Virus record (IMG/VR): IMGVR_UViG_3300007344_008457
Span: 1-49,527 of that record
Source of the DNA: a virus
DNA: 49,527 nt
Direction: 5' to 3' (one strand)
This document shows, in pieces, positions 24,307 through 32,960 of the stretch. Position 1 is the stretch's first letter; each line of letters opens with the position of its first letter. Both the position numbers and the translations under genes were made by a program. The notes under the pieces are model-generated. The model saw nothing but the letters and a program-made list of their open reading frames with translations. It was not told the DNA's origin and did not search any database.

Positions 24307-24514
24307 ATTTATAGGGTTTTTTTTGCTATTTATTGTCGCCTGTAATCCAGTAATTACTGAAAGATATCATTGGTGGTGTGACAACCATAGAGAAAACATA
24401 GGCGAACATAACTTTGGCAAAGGCCATTTATGTCTTGACGAAGACTGTAGAAGAGCAGCTACAAGAGAGCATGACTGTAAAGGCTGGAGAGCTGTAAAGG
24501 TAGAGGTGAAATAA
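24293..24514 (+). CDS. Small lipoprotein (73 aa)
   Basis: I start at ATG 24293 because AAAGG lies six bases upstream; an in-frame TTG precedes it and another ATG follows at 24299. KFIGFFLLFIVAC is a lipoprotein signal with the lipobox Cys at residue 17. The mature part has five further cysteines and several His residues (HRENIGEHNFGKGHLC), likely disulphide-bonded in the periplasm. A role in the outer membrane, such as superinfection exclusion or as an outer spanin, is possible. Confidence 0.55.
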   Translation: MKMSKFIGFFLLFIVACNPVITERYHWWCDNHRENIGEHNFGKGHLCLDEDCRRAATREHDCKGWRAVKVEVK

Positions 24515-24588
24515 TGGAAGCATGGTATCCAGTATTAATTCCTATTATCTTAATAACAATGATTTATATAGCAGATTTAATTTTTTAA
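24514..24588 (+). CDS. Tiny membrane protein (24 aa)
   Basis: ATG overlaps the lipoprotein stop (TAATG). MEAWYPVLIPIILITMIYIA followed by DLIF is a single membrane helix. Coupling to the lipoprotein gene is the main support that it is translated. Confidence 0.4.
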   Translation: MEAWYPVLIPIILITMIYIADLIF

Positions 24589-24601
24589 GAAATAAACGAA
24601 A

Positions 24602-24904
24602 ATGAAAATAAAAAATATGTGGAAATCAATCAGAGTATTTATTGAGTATAATTTATACTTATACACAAGCCATTTTGACTTCCCTTCAAAATTTTTAGTT
24701 CGATACTATTTTGAAAAAGATCAAAGATGGGCAATAAAAGGTAAATGTATGAAAATTGCTCATATGTATGCATACGATTCTACTGTTACTATAGACAAAT
24801 TAGAACTAATACATTCTGTATATGGAACTTGTACAAGAGAAAGGGTTAGGCAATTTTTGTGGAAATATATAAGATCAGTTAGAGCTAAATTAAGGAATAA
24901 ATGA
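24602..24904 (+). CDS. Small protein with sigma region 4-like helix-turn-helix (100 aa)
   Basis: The C-terminal part, VTIDKLELIHSVYGTCTRERVRQ followed by a basic helix ending in RAKLRNK, strongly resembles sigma-70 region 4.2, where TRERVRQI is the recognition-helix signature. The N-terminal half is aromatic and basic and not recognisable as another sigma region. It may act as a partial sigma or as a co-activator bridging polymerase and DNA. It lies immediately upstream of the DnaE gene, overlapping it by 4 bases. Confidence 0.6.
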   Translation: MKIKNMWKSIRVFIEYNLYLYTSHFDFPSKFLVRYYFEKDQRWAIKGKCMKIAHMYAYDSTVTIDKLELIHSVYGTCTRERVRQFLWKYIRSVRAKLRNK

Positions 24905-27900
24905 AAAACTTTGTAACACCAAATTCACACCCTTCTAGTTTTTTAACTGGCTCTACCGTAGAGGCTATGGTAGATAAGTTTAAAGAACTTGGCACTGGCT
25001 ATTATGTTTGCACAGACAACGGCTATTTAACCAATGCACTTAAAGCATATAACCTAGCTAAAAAGAAAGGGCTTAAACCTATTCTTGGTTGTGAGATTTA
25101 CGTTAAAGATGATTCGCTTAGTAGTAAAATTAAATACTATACAATTACTCTTCATGCTAGAAATCAAGAGCAATATCAGTATCTTGTAAAACAATTGTCA
25201 GATAAAACTCGTACTACTATTGAAATTCTTGAGCAAGAATATCCACTATTTAACATGAAAGACCTTGAGGCATTTGCAAAAAAAGGTTTTGTTGCCGTTG
25301 TAGGTGGGCCTCAGTGCATCGTGTCTAAAAATTTATTGATTGGTGAGCATGAGCTTGCATTAAATACATTTAAAAGATTGGCTGGAGCTTTTGCTGATAA
25401 TTTTTATGGCTCAATTATTCCAATGAAATTTGACAAGAAGTGGGTTACTTCTAGTATTTTTACATTTGTTGATGGTAAAACAGTTACGCTTGATTCTACA
25501 ATTATGGCTGAAACTGATTATGCCAAAACATTTAGAGTACCACTTAAAGAAGTAGCTGAAAAACATGGTAAACATAAATCAGTTAAAAAAATCTATGTTA
25601 ATGGAATTGGATATAAAGTAAATAAAGATATTGCCTCGGCTTGTAATCACAAAGATTTTAAATTAATGGGTACTGATGTTTATGAAACCTACAATAAGTT
25701 TATGAAAGCTTTTTGCGAAAGATATAAAGTACCAATGCTTATTAATGACTACTCATATCTAGCCAAGAAAGATGATAAGCTAGTTCAAGATTTAAAACTT
25801 GGTGAAGAAATTAAACTTTATACAAACCACCATATATGTAATATTAATGATGTTCTACCGGTTTTAAGTAACGTATATGACACATTAGAAATTGAAAAAA
25901 TGGTGCAAAATAGTTATGATTTTGCGTCAAAGTTTGACAATTTTGAACTTAAATATGACTATCAACTTGTAAAAGAACATGACAACCATCTAAAAGCTAC
26001 GCTTGATTTAATTAAAAAAGTTGGTAGATTTGACGAATCTAATCCTATTCATCGTGAACGTCTACAACATGAGATCAAGGTAATTCATGGGAATGGCAAG
26101 ATTGATCTACTCCCATATTTCTTTCCTATTAGTGGGATTATTAATTATTACAAAGAAAAGGGTAGGGTTGTAGGGCCTGCCCGTGGTTCGGCTGGCGGCT
26201 CTTTTCTTATGTACTGTATGGGAATTACCCAAATTGACCCGATTAAATATGGTCTTTATTTTTCTAGATTCTTAACTCTTGGGCGTATTTTATCAGGAAG
26301 CCTTCCAGATGTTGATGTTGACCTTAACTCAAGAGATTTGTTAATTGAAAAAAATGGTTTTTTTAACACTCATTATAATGAAAGATGGGCGCAAGTTTCT
26401 ACCAGAACTATTATGAAACTTAAATCATCTATCAGAGATGTAAACCGTTTTAAATTTGGCAAGGTAGAAGAAGAAATAGAAAGATTTGCCAAAAACCTTG
26501 AAGCTACACCGCAAGGTATTTCTGATGCCGATTTTGTTTTTGGATATGAAGATAATGAAGGAAATCACGTAGCTGGATTGCTTGATAAAGACGAAAAATT
26601 AAAAGCTTATACTCAAGAAAGACCTGAAGAATGGGAAATTGTAAAAAGAACACTAGGTATTTCTAGGCAAAATGGAAGACATGCATCTGCTTTTGTTATT
26701 TCAAACAAATTGCTAACTGACATTATTCCAATTATGAAAGTTAGTGGGCATGAAAATATTACTCAATATGAAGCAAAGGAAGTGGAAGAAGCAGGTCTTA
26801 TAAAATATGATTTTCTTATTATTAAAGTTTTAAATGACATTCAGCTTGCAATTGAAAATATTAACAAAAAAAATTATTATGAAAATGGAAATGTTGGAAA
26901 ATTAGAATCGGGACATTTTTTTCATAAAGGCGACAGTGTTTACATTTGGGATTTGCCAGAAGAGCCAGAAGTATTTGACATGCTTGGCGAGGGTAAAACT
27001 GAAACCGTATTCCAGCTTAACACCACATCAGTTACACCTTATGTTATTGACATGAAACCACGGTCTGTTGAAGACTGTGCTGTTGTTACATCGCTTGTCA
27101 GGCCGGGACCTCTTGAATTTGTTGACGAAAGAACTGGTAGAAACATGGCTCAAGAATATGTTGAGCGTAGGCATGGTAGAAGTAAAGGTGAGATTCCTAT
27201 TCTTAATGAACTTCTTCCTGAGACTTACGGTGTTATGGTTTATCAGGAACAAATTACTAAAATTACAAAAGAACTTACTGGCTGGGATGACGAAAAAGCT
27301 GAAGATGTGCGTATTGCCGTTGGTAAGAAAAAGCTGAGAATGATTGAGGAATTAAAACCTCAGTTTATCAAGGCATCAGCAGCAACCGGTAGGGTTGACA
27401 CTTATACTGCCGAAACTATTTGGGCTATGATTGAAAAGTTTGGTCGATACGGCTTTAACAAATCTCATGCTGTTGCTTATTCTATGGTTGCATATGCATG
27501 TGCTTATTTAAAATACCATTACCCCCTTGAATGGTGGGCGGCTGTTCTTTCTAATGCAGAGGAAAAAGAAATTACTGAAATTTTATGGCCTTATGTCAGA
27601 AATATTTTATCGCCACCAGACATCAATTTATCAAAAGAAGAAATGGTTATTGATTATAATTCAGGTACGATTAGAAATAAACTATCTGTATTAAGAGGTT
27701 TAGGTGAAAAAGCGGCAAATAAAATTACAGAAAATCGCCCATATGCTAATATAAATGAGTTAGTTGAAAAAGAAGTTCTTGGCACAGCTCTTGCTGAAAA
27801 ACTTACCCACATCGGGGTTTTGGATAGTTTATTTGATTCAAAAATGAATTTAATGGAAAAAATGCAGGCATATAAAGATGCTGTAGAGGTTTGGAAATAC

Positions 27901-28539
27901 AAAAAAAAGATTTTTGAAAAATCTGAGGGTGAGATTGTGCTAAATCAACCACTTGAGAAATTTATTGAAGCTGCTAAAAAACATCCCAAAACAAGACGTT
28001 GCAAACATGAAATTAGAAAAGGTGTTATTGATATGAAATATGCTTTCATGAATCCAATGAAAGATTACATATTGAAAAAATCAATTTTCCCAACAATGCC
28101 TATGGTATTACATGATATTATTAAAGAAAATTCAAACAATGTAAAAATTATTGATACTGGAACTTCAGTTTATGCAATGAGTGAGTGTGGTAAAGAAACA
28201 CGTATGATTAATGGCAAGACCTATCAAAAGATAAAGGAATTGCCAGTTGAGCAAGATAGTAGACAGGTAATTGCCTTTTGTGTTGCTGGGTATGTTGTTG
28301 AAAGCAAGGAGTTTTCTTACGGGCCAAATAGAGAGAAGAAAGCTTTAAAAATGAATGTTGATGTAGACGGTCATTTAGAAGAATTTGTAATTTGGCCAGA
28401 TTATGACACTGGAATACTTAAATATCCAGAAAATTTAAAAAAGAATTCTGTAATTTTTCTGTTTATGCATCGAAAGATGGGAAGAGAAAGGTATCATACT
28501 AACATTGACAGTGTAATTGTGGAAGAAGTTTTAGCTTAA
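24901..28539 (+). CDS. dnaE: DNA polymerase III alpha subunit-like (family C, DnaE)
   Basis: The 1212-residue protein begins with a PHP domain (TDNGYLTNALKAYNLAKKKG; LKPILGCEIYV). Then come the family C polymerase motifs VGPARGSAGGSFLMYCMGI, the catalytic LPDVDVDL near residue 470, and KYDFLIIKVLNDI near 633 with the third Asp. AVAYSMVAYACAYLKYHYP and the helix-hairpin-helix GLGEKAANKI complete the core. In the PHP domain the usual HxH and TDHG metal-binding His residues are replaced (TPNSHPSS; TDNG), so it is probably inactive. The separate DnaQ-like gene at 21634 can supply proofreading. No beta clamp is visible in this window. Confidence 0.9.
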   Translation: MKNFVTPNSHPSSFLTGSTVEAMVDKFKELGTGYYVCTDNGYLTNALKAYNLAKKKGLKPILGCEIYVKDDSLSSKIKYYTITLHARNQEQYQYLVKQLSDKTRTTIEILEQEYPLFNMKDLEAFAKKGFVAVVGGPQCIVSKNLLIGEHELALNTFKRLAGAFADNFYGSIIPMKFDKKWVTSSIFTFVDGKTVTLDSTIMAETDYAKTFRVPLKEVAEKHGKHKSVKKIYVNGIGYKVNKDIASACNHKDFKLMGTDVYETYNKFMKAFCERYKVPMLINDYSYLAKKDDKLVQDLKLGEEIKLYTNHHICNINDVLPVLSNVYDTLEIEKMVQNSYDFASKFDNFELKYDYQLVKEHDNHLKATLDLIKKVGRFDESNPIHRERLQHEIKVIHGNGKIDLLPYFFPISGIINYYKEKGRVVGPARGSAGGSFLMYCMGITQIDPIKYGLYFSRFLTLGRILSGSLPDVDVDLNSRDLLIEKNGFFNTHYNERWAQVSTRTIMKLKSSIRDVNRFKFGKVEEEIERFAKNLEATPQGISDADFVFGYEDNEGNHVAGLLDKDEKLKAYTQERPEEWEIVKRTLGISRQNGRHASAFVISNKLLTDIIPIMKVSGHENITQYEAKEVEEAGLIKYDFLIIKVLNDIQLAIENINKKNYYENGNVGKLESGHFFHKGDSVYIWDLPEEPEVFDMLGEGKTETVFQLNTTSVTPYVIDMKPRSVEDCAVVTSLVRPGPLEFVDERTGRNMAQEYVERRHGRSKGEIPILNELLPETYGVMVYQEQITKITKELTGWDDEKAEDVRIAVGKKKLRMIEELKPQFIKASAATGRVDTYTAETIWAMIEKFGRYGFNKSHAVAYSMVAYACAYLKYHYPLEWWAAVLSNAEEKEITEILWPYVRNILSPPDINLSKEEMVIDYNSGTIRNKLSVLRGLGEKAANKITENRPYANINELVEKEVLGTALAEKLTHIGVLDSLFDSKMNLMEKMQAYKDAVEVWKYKKKIFEKSEGEIVLNQPLEKFIEAAKKHPKTRRCKHEIRKGVIDMKYAFMNPMKDYILKKSIFPTMPMVLHDIIKENSNNVKIIDTGTSVYAMSECGKETRMINGKTYQKIKELPVEQDSRQVIAFCVAGYVVESKEFSYGPNREKKALKMNVDVDGHLEEFVIWPDYDTGILKYPENLKKNSVIFLFMHRKMGRERYHTNIDSVIVEEVLA

Positions 28540-28548
28540 TAAAAACTA

Positions 28549-28557
28549 TGATATTAT
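28549..28557 (+). promoter_or_regulatory. Extended -10 promoter after dnaE
   Basis: TGATATTAT followed by A, ten bases after the polymerase stop. The start is expected near 28564, followed by AGGAG and a TTG start codon at 28580. Confidence 0.6.
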
Positions 28558-28579
28558 AGTTTTAAATAGGAGATTTAAA

Positions 28580-28813
28580 TTGATTTTTAAAAATAAATTA
28601 GAAGAAATTGAAGTTGTTCCAAATAAATGTTATTTAAATATTTACATAAAAATGGATGAGAGTTCTTATGTGTTTGAAATTAACTACATGAAAGACAGGT
28701 TTATAGCTGAAAAAAATTTTCCAGTCAGTGAAAAAGGCGTAGCTGAAATGGAAGAAATGAAAAGCAAATATACAGATGAAGAAGATTTTCAAAAATATTT
28801 TAAGCTTATTTAA
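28580..28813 (+). CDS. Small hypothetical protein with TTG start (77 aa)
   Basis: TTG 28580 follows AGGAG by seven bases and no ATG fits, so TTG is the likely start. The protein is beta-rich then acidic-helical (VEVV-like strands, KSKYTDEEDFQKYF). Unknown function. It is the first gene after the promoter at 28549 and is overlapped at its end by a small membrane-protein frame. Confidence 0.5.
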   Translation: MIFKNKLEEIEVVPNKCYLNIYIKMDESSYVFEINYMKDRFIAEKNFPVSEKGVAEMEEMKSKYTDEEDFQKYFKLI

Positions 28814-28907
28814 AGAAATTGCTCTTTTTTTTAGTGCTTTTCTTTTATGTAGCGTGATTTTTTTGTTTTATATGTTGGCTGTTTATGTTAGTATAATATA
28901 TCTTTAA
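28776..28907 (+). CDS. Small membrane protein (43 aa) overlapping its neighbour
   Basis: ATG 28776 lies inside the preceding gene in another frame. The translation starts MKKIFKNILSLFKEIALFF and continues as an almost wholly hydrophobic stretch to SIIYL, then TAA 28905-28907. A basic amphipathic start followed by one or two membrane helices looks like a genuine mini-protein. It fills an otherwise empty 104-base gap and ends at the ribosome site of the next gene. No strong ribosome site of its own. Confidence 0.4.
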   Translation: MKKIFKNILSLFKEIALFFSAFLLCSVIFLFYMLAVYVSIIYL

Positions 28908-28917
28908 AGGAGATGTG

Positions 28918-29679
28918 ATGAGTTTTAAAGAAATTTTGACAAAAATTAATGAAGAAAAAAAGATTGCAGAAACCGATTTAAACACTATAAGCCCTAGAGC
29001 TTATCCTTATAAAAAAGGGCAGGTTGATCGGGCTAAGGAAAATCTTGAATCGTTATATGTTGATTACAAAAATCAAGTGCTTAAAAATGCAGTGTTTATT
29101 TTGGTAACTGGTAGTCATTCTGATGAATTTGCCAATATTGCTCAAGATAAATTTGAGTGTTTTAATATTGATGCCAAGTCTTTTTATCAAGAAATTGTTG
29201 ACCAATTAAGCCCTGAGCTTTATAAAGATAAAAATTTAAATTCATCAGTGTTTGACATTGCCGGCAATGTTTTAGAAGATAAAATGAAAAATCTAGATGT
29301 TGTATCGTATAATTCTTTGACGTTTTCATCTAAATATTCTAAGTTTGTAAAAACAAAAGCTGAAATGGTTGATATTTTAAAAGATGCTATTAATGATTCG
29401 GTTGGCGGTGAAGTGGTAGGTCTTGATGCCTTGGAGAAAGTTTCTAAAGAAGCTGTTAACAAAGAATATAAATCAAGAGTTGTACCAATTTTGCTAAGAA
29501 GTAAAGATGAGAATTTTCTACTAAATATTGCTACAAGCATAAGAACAATCAACCCTAGAGTTGTCATGGTTGTAGCAGGAGAAACAAATAATAATAATAT
29601 TAACCCTTTATCTTCTATATCAGAAGTTAATGAAACAAGTGTTGGGGATGCCCTAAAAGAAATTGCCGCTAATGCATAA
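28918..29679 (+). CDS. Hypothetical protein upstream of the SSB gene (253 aa)
   Basis: ATG 28918 is five bases after AAAGGAG, better than GTG 28915. The protein is mixed alpha/beta with an N-terminal helical part, then NAVFILVTGSHSDEF and, near the end, VVPILLRSKDENFLLNIATS and VVMVVAGETNNNN. The two hydrophobic-strand-plus-turn motifs suggest an alpha/beta fold that could bind a nucleotide, but there is no Walker A. Its position next to SSB, UvsY-like and UvsX genes points to DNA recombination or replication. Confidence 0.55.
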   Translation: MSFKEILTKINEEKKIAETDLNTISPRAYPYKKGQVDRAKENLESLYVDYKNQVLKNAVFILVTGSHSDEFANIAQDKFECFNIDAKSFYQEIVDQLSPELYKDKNLNSSVFDIAGNVLEDKMKNLDVVSYNSLTFSSKYSKFVKTKAEMVDILKDAINDSVGGEVVGLDALEKVSKEAVNKEYKSRVVPILLRSKDENFLLNIATSIRTINPRVVMVVAGETNNNNINPLSSISEVNETSVGDALKEIAANA

Positions 29680-29692
29680 AAGGAGAATGGCT

Positions 29693-30694
29693 ATGAAACT
29701 TGGAAAACCAAAACATGAGCAAAATACCAAAAATTATTTTGCTTTTAGAAAAGATCAAAACACTTTTACCCTAAGAATTTTGCCGCCCATGGGGGAATTG
29801 GCTGAGTCTGGTAAGTGGTCTGTTTATCACAGAGTTGAATTTGGACACACTGGAACTGATGGTAGAATGAAACCATTTTTGTCACCTAGAGTTGTAAACT
29901 ATGACGGGATGGTAGAGGTTGAGTCTCAATCACATATTCGTCGTGAGCAACTAAAAACAAAAATGGAAGCAGCTAAAGCTTCTGGGGATTTGGCAACGCA
30001 AGAAGAATGCAATACACTGCTTAGAAAATATAATCAAGATGCAAAACATTACATGAATGCAGTTGATTTGCAAGGCAATGTTGGGCTGTTTAAAATTGGT
30101 CACAGAGGATATCAAGCTTTAAAAGCTGAAATTGATAGAATTAGAAAAACTGACGGTGTTGAGCCTGTAGGTATTGAAAATGGCAGGTTTTTTGTTTTTT
30201 CACGCTCAGGTAAAGGTAGAGATACTGTTTATACTGTTCAAGAGTATAAGCAAAAACAAGAAATGATAGGGCCAAATGGCGATAAAATTGTTGCCGATGT
30301 TACGTTCAACCATAGTGTTGACGAAAAACTTCTTAACAAGCTTGAAACTGACGCATTTGAACTAAACAAAGTGTACCCTACGGTAACTGCGGAGCAAGAA
30401 GCAAGGATTGTAAACGAAGGTGCTGTTGCTGTAGACGAAATTCTTGGCAGAAAAACACAAAATAAAACAGAAACAAATTCTGTCTCTACCTTTACTCAAA
30501 CAGAAACAGCTCCAACTCCAAGTGTAACAAATGCAAATCAAATGCAGGTAAACAATGAGGTTGTAAACGTCACTACTGGAGAAGTTACACCTCAAACAAC
30601 AGCTCAGGTAGAAACAGTTATTGCGCCAACCAATAGTGTTTCCGGCATGAGTGATGAAGACTTTTTCAAAAAGATTGAGCAAGGCGACTATTAA
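29693..30694 (+). CDS. Single-stranded DNA-binding protein, gp32-like
   Basis: ATG 29693 has AAAGGAG at seven bases, whereas the earlier ATG 29687 is only one base from it. The core shows FTLRILPPMGELAESGKWSV and YHRVEFGHTG, the conserved start of gp32-type OB-fold proteins of large phages. The typical zinc-binding cysteines are not evident. The C-terminus is a Thr/Gln/Pro-rich linker ending in an acidic peptide (MSDEDFFKKIEQGDY), the expected interaction tail. It coats replication-fork single strands and lies with recombination genes. Confidence 0.75.
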   Translation: MKLGKPKHEQNTKNYFAFRKDQNTFTLRILPPMGELAESGKWSVYHRVEFGHTGTDGRMKPFLSPRVVNYDGMVEVESQSHIRREQLKTKMEAAKASGDLATQEECNTLLRKYNQDAKHYMNAVDLQGNVGLFKIGHRGYQALKAEIDRIRKTDGVEPVGIENGRFFVFSRSGKGRDTVYTVQEYKQKQEMIGPNGDKIVADVTFNHSVDEKLLNKLETDAFELNKVYPTVTAEQEARIVNEGAVAVDEILGRKTQNKTETNSVSTFTQTETAPTPSVTNANQMQVNNEVVNVTTGEVTPQTTAQVETVIAPTNSVSGMSDEDFFKKIEQGDY

Positions 30695-31185
30695 TGACGC
30701 AAGAAAATAGTGGGGCGGCACTTGTCGTCCCTGCTTTTAGACATTGCCCAGAGCTTAAATTAAGCACATCTGGATGGGAAACAGCTATGTCTAGATTTCA
30801 TGAAGCTAAAAATATTGTGCCAGCACAATATTCAAATCTTGAACTTTGTTTTCAGGAAGCATGGCGTGAATCTAAAAGAAATGCCATTGCTGTTGGTGAT
30901 GCTATAAAAAAAGCAAAACAAAACATTGAAGAAGTTAAGGCCGATATTATTCTAGAAGAAATTCCTAAATTACTTGAGGAATTACCAAAAAGTGCTAATA
31001 ATGCTGATTTTAGAAAAGCTGTAATGACAAAAAATTCCGATTATGTAGCGGCAAATGAGCATCTTAACAAACTTGAAGCAATGTTAGAGCATTTTGAAAG
31101 TCACATGAAAATAATGGAAAATACTTCAAGATTTTTAAAAAAACAAATGGACTATATTATTAGAAATGGTAACTATGGTCAGTAG
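30694..31185 (+). CDS. Putative UvsY-like recombination mediator (163 aa)
   Basis: ATG overlaps the SSB stop (TAATG). The protein is predicted nearly all helical. Its C-terminal segment, NEHLNKLEAMLEHFESHMKI followed by FLKKQMDY, resembles the arrangement in UvsY, which loads UvsX on SSB-covered DNA. The gene order SSB, this protein, then RecA-like recombinase supports the call. No sequence signature is strong enough to be sure. Confidence 0.5.
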   Translation: MTQENSGAALVVPAFRHCPELKLSTSGWETAMSRFHEAKNIVPAQYSNLELCFQEAWRESKRNAIAVGDAIKKAKQNIEEVKADIILEEIPKLLEELPKSANNADFRKAVMTKNSDYVAANEHLNKLEAMLEHFESHMKIMENTSRFLKKQMDYIIRNGNYGQ

Positions 31186-31194
31186 AGGTAAATT

Positions 31195-31425
31195 ATGAAC
31201 GCAAGAAAAGCTAGAGAGCTTAGAAAAAGTCTTTTAATGACAAAAGAAAACCTAAGACAAAAAGAATATTCAAGAATTAATCCCGTTAGAAAAATTGTTT
31301 ACTTTACAAACAGTAGAGGTGTTTTGATTCCACAAGAATCTGTACGATCTCAAATTGTTAATAAAAATCTACATTATTACAGAATGCAAAAAAAATTAAT
31401 TAGCAGGGGGTTCCATAATGGCTGA
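31195..31425 (+). CDS. Small basic protein (76 aa)
   Basis: NARKARELRKSL at the N-terminus followed by a basic, tyrosine-containing stretch (KIVYFTNSRGVLIPQESVRS) is a common type of small phage protein. Overall charge is strongly positive, so nucleic-acid binding is plausible. It overlaps the start of the recombinase gene by 8 bases. Confidence 0.6.
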   Translation: MNARKARELRKSLLMTKENLRQKEYSRINPVRKIVYFTNSRGVLIPQESVRSQIVNKNLHYYRMQKKLISRGFHNG

Positions 31426-32458
31426 AAATAAATGGCTTAAACAGCTAAGAAAACACGATGCTGCCGTAGAAAATGATTACGATGCATTTGCTATTGAAAA
31501 TTGTGTATATACACCAAGCCCTTATATTAACTGGATTTTTGCAAATAAATCCCATGGTATTCCCAAAGGCTCTGGCGTTCTACTTTACTCAGAACCAAAA
31601 GCTGGTAAGTCTTTGTTATCACAGGCTATTGCAGGTCAATTGCATGAGGATGATGGTGAAGGTATTGTAATGTATTTTTCCACAGAATACAAAGGTAAAT
31701 TCCAAAAAGGTTTTTTTGGAAACATTGACCCTGAAAGAATTGTCATGTACGACACCAGTGACCCAAGGGATATTTTTGATTATCTAGCCGAAGATGTTCA
31801 GGCAATGGTTCAAGATGGTATGCCGCTAAAAATGGTTGTTATTGACTCACTTACTGCTATTGGTGGTATTAAAGCCGAAGGTAAGTCGGTAGGCGATCAC
31901 CTAATTGGCGACAAAGCTTTGACTATTACCAGAGGTTTAGACAGGGTAATTCCATTTTTTAAAAAACATAACATTACATATATTACTGTAGCACAAATTA
32001 GAATGAATATTGGAGCTATGTATGGGCCAGACACTAAGGCCGCAGTTCCAAAAGCTTGTGAACACAATCATGAGTTTTTTCTATCTGTAAAACGTGCTGG
32101 TTCTGCTGATGACAAAAAAGACCTAGCTGGCAATTCTTTTGAAGGAAATATTAAGGATGCTAGAGGGAACAAAGCCGTGACAGGACATAAAATTTATGTT
32201 AAAATGGAACAGAATTCAGTTGGTCAAGCTGGTCGAACTGCCAAGGTTACTTTAGATTACAAAAGAGGTTTTATAAATCAGCATGAGGAAATTTTTGAGC
32301 TGGGTGTAAATACCGGCGTAATTGATAGGCCTAATAATAGAACTTATACATACGAAGGCGAGACATATAATGGTAAAAATGCAATGGCTCAAGCCATTAA
32401 AGAAGACCCCTACTTGGGTGAGCGCATTTTAGATCAAGTTAAAATGATGGATCAATAA
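31418..32458 (+). CDS. RecA/UvsX-like recombinase
   Basis: A Walker A loop SEPKAGKSL is found at residues 58-66, Walker B KMVVIDSLTAIGG follows, and ITYITVAQIRMNIGAMYG matches the region of DNA-binding loop L1 with Gln. The 346-residue length agrees with phage UvsX and bacterial RecA cores. It forms a filament on single-stranded DNA and drives strand invasion for recombination-dependent replication. SSB, UvsY-like and UvsX genes lie in a row. The C-terminus matches no accessory domain I know. Confidence 0.85.
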   Translation: MAENKWLKQLRKHDAAVENDYDAFAIENCVYTPSPYINWIFANKSHGIPKGSGVLLYSEPKAGKSLLSQAIAGQLHEDDGEGIVMYFSTEYKGKFQKGFFGNIDPERIVMYDTSDPRDIFDYLAEDVQAMVQDGMPLKMVVIDSLTAIGGIKAEGKSVGDHLIGDKALTITRGLDRVIPFFKKHNITYITVAQIRMNIGAMYGPDTKAAVPKACEHNHEFFLSVKRAGSADDKKDLAGNSFEGNIKDARGNKAVTGHKIYVKMEQNSVGQAGRTAKVTLDYKRGFINQHEEIFELGVNTGVIDRPNNRTYTYEGETYNGKNAMAQAIKEDPYLGERILDQVKMMDQ

Positions 32459-32468
32459 GGAGAAAAAT

Positions 32469-32717
32469 ATGTCAAAACTTGTAGATGATTTTGTTAGATT
32501 AACCAAAGCTCAAATAGAAATTGATGGAAAGCTTAAAAAAAATGAGCCTTTGACCAATGAAGAAAATGTGGATTTTCACGATCACATGGATTTAAATTTG
32601 CATGTAAGAGCACTTTTTAATCTTATTGAAGAAGGTTATACAAAAGATGATATTGTAGGTATGCTTGATAAATTTGAAGAATTTGATTTGGAATATTCAA
32701 AAATAAAATATTCTTAA
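32469..32717 (+). CDS. Hypothetical small acidic protein (82 aa)
   Basis: It follows the recombinase gene by 10 bases with AGGAG as ribosome site. It is acidic and helical (NEENVDFHDHMDLNLHVRAL; DKFEEFDLEYSK), with no motif. It may be an accessory to the recombinase or helicase. It is the last protein gene before the structured intergenic region. Confidence 0.55.
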   Translation: MSKLVDDFVRLTKAQIEIDGKLKKNEPLTNEENVDFHDHMDLNLHVRALFNLIEEGYTKDDIVGMLDKFEEFDLEYSKIKYS

Positions 32718-32724
32718 ACAATAA

Positions 32725-32960
32725 AGCGTTATGTACGGGACGCTATAGAAACACCAACTTGGCTTTTAGAGCGTGTGCCAACTTGAACACTAGGAAAGTC
32801 TCTAAGCTGTTGAGGGAGAGACCAAAAGAGGATGTGGGTTTAGACTCTTTAATTTCGCCTAGCTTGGAGGGTGGTGAGAAACCCGAAGCCGCACCATGGT
32901 CATGTAGTCAGAATAGGCCGGTGACTTATAGACAGGGTTTGAATCCCTGATAGGCGACCA
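32725..32960 (+). ncRNA. Candidate structured RNA with tRNA-like 3' end
   Basis: The 260-base gap 32718-32977 is rich in G and C compared with its surroundings and holds many paired segments. They are AGCGT/ACGCT (32725-32744), TTGGC/GCCAA (32759-32781), GTCTCT/AGAGAC, and AAAGAG/CTCTTT interleaved with GGGTTT/AAACCC as a pseudoknot, then AGTCA/TGACT. The 3' end has a T-arm, CAGGG-TTTGAAT-CCCTG, followed by ATAGGCG-A-CCA. The acceptor strand pairs with CGCCTAG 32856-32862 at six of seven positions. The enclosed 105 bases do not fit a normal tRNA. A tmRNA-like, tRNA-derived or P-RNA-like molecule is possible; I cannot decide. Confidence 0.55.

Noticed and set aside
28886-28898. TATAAT-like promoter before the gene at 28918
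   Set aside because: The string falls in a credible small membrane-protein frame, has no good -35 box at proper spacing, and differs from the recurring motif.
32793-32930. Full RNase P RNA
   Set aside because: AGGAAAGTC and CAGAAT...GACTTATAG resemble conserved segments, but the P4 helix pairs for only five bases before a mismatch and most of the core is absent. Kept only as an alternative to be tested with covariance models.
32759-32950. 63-codon plus-strand reading frame in the intergenic region
   Set aside because: It has no ribosome site, starts in a hairpin, and coincides with the many paired segments of the RNA candidate. The protein shows no coherent pattern.
32885-32960. Ordinary tRNA ending at the CCA
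   Set aside because: The T-arm and CCA are perfect, but no 5' acceptor strand within 76-90 bases pairs with ATAGGCG and no anticodon arm can be drawn.
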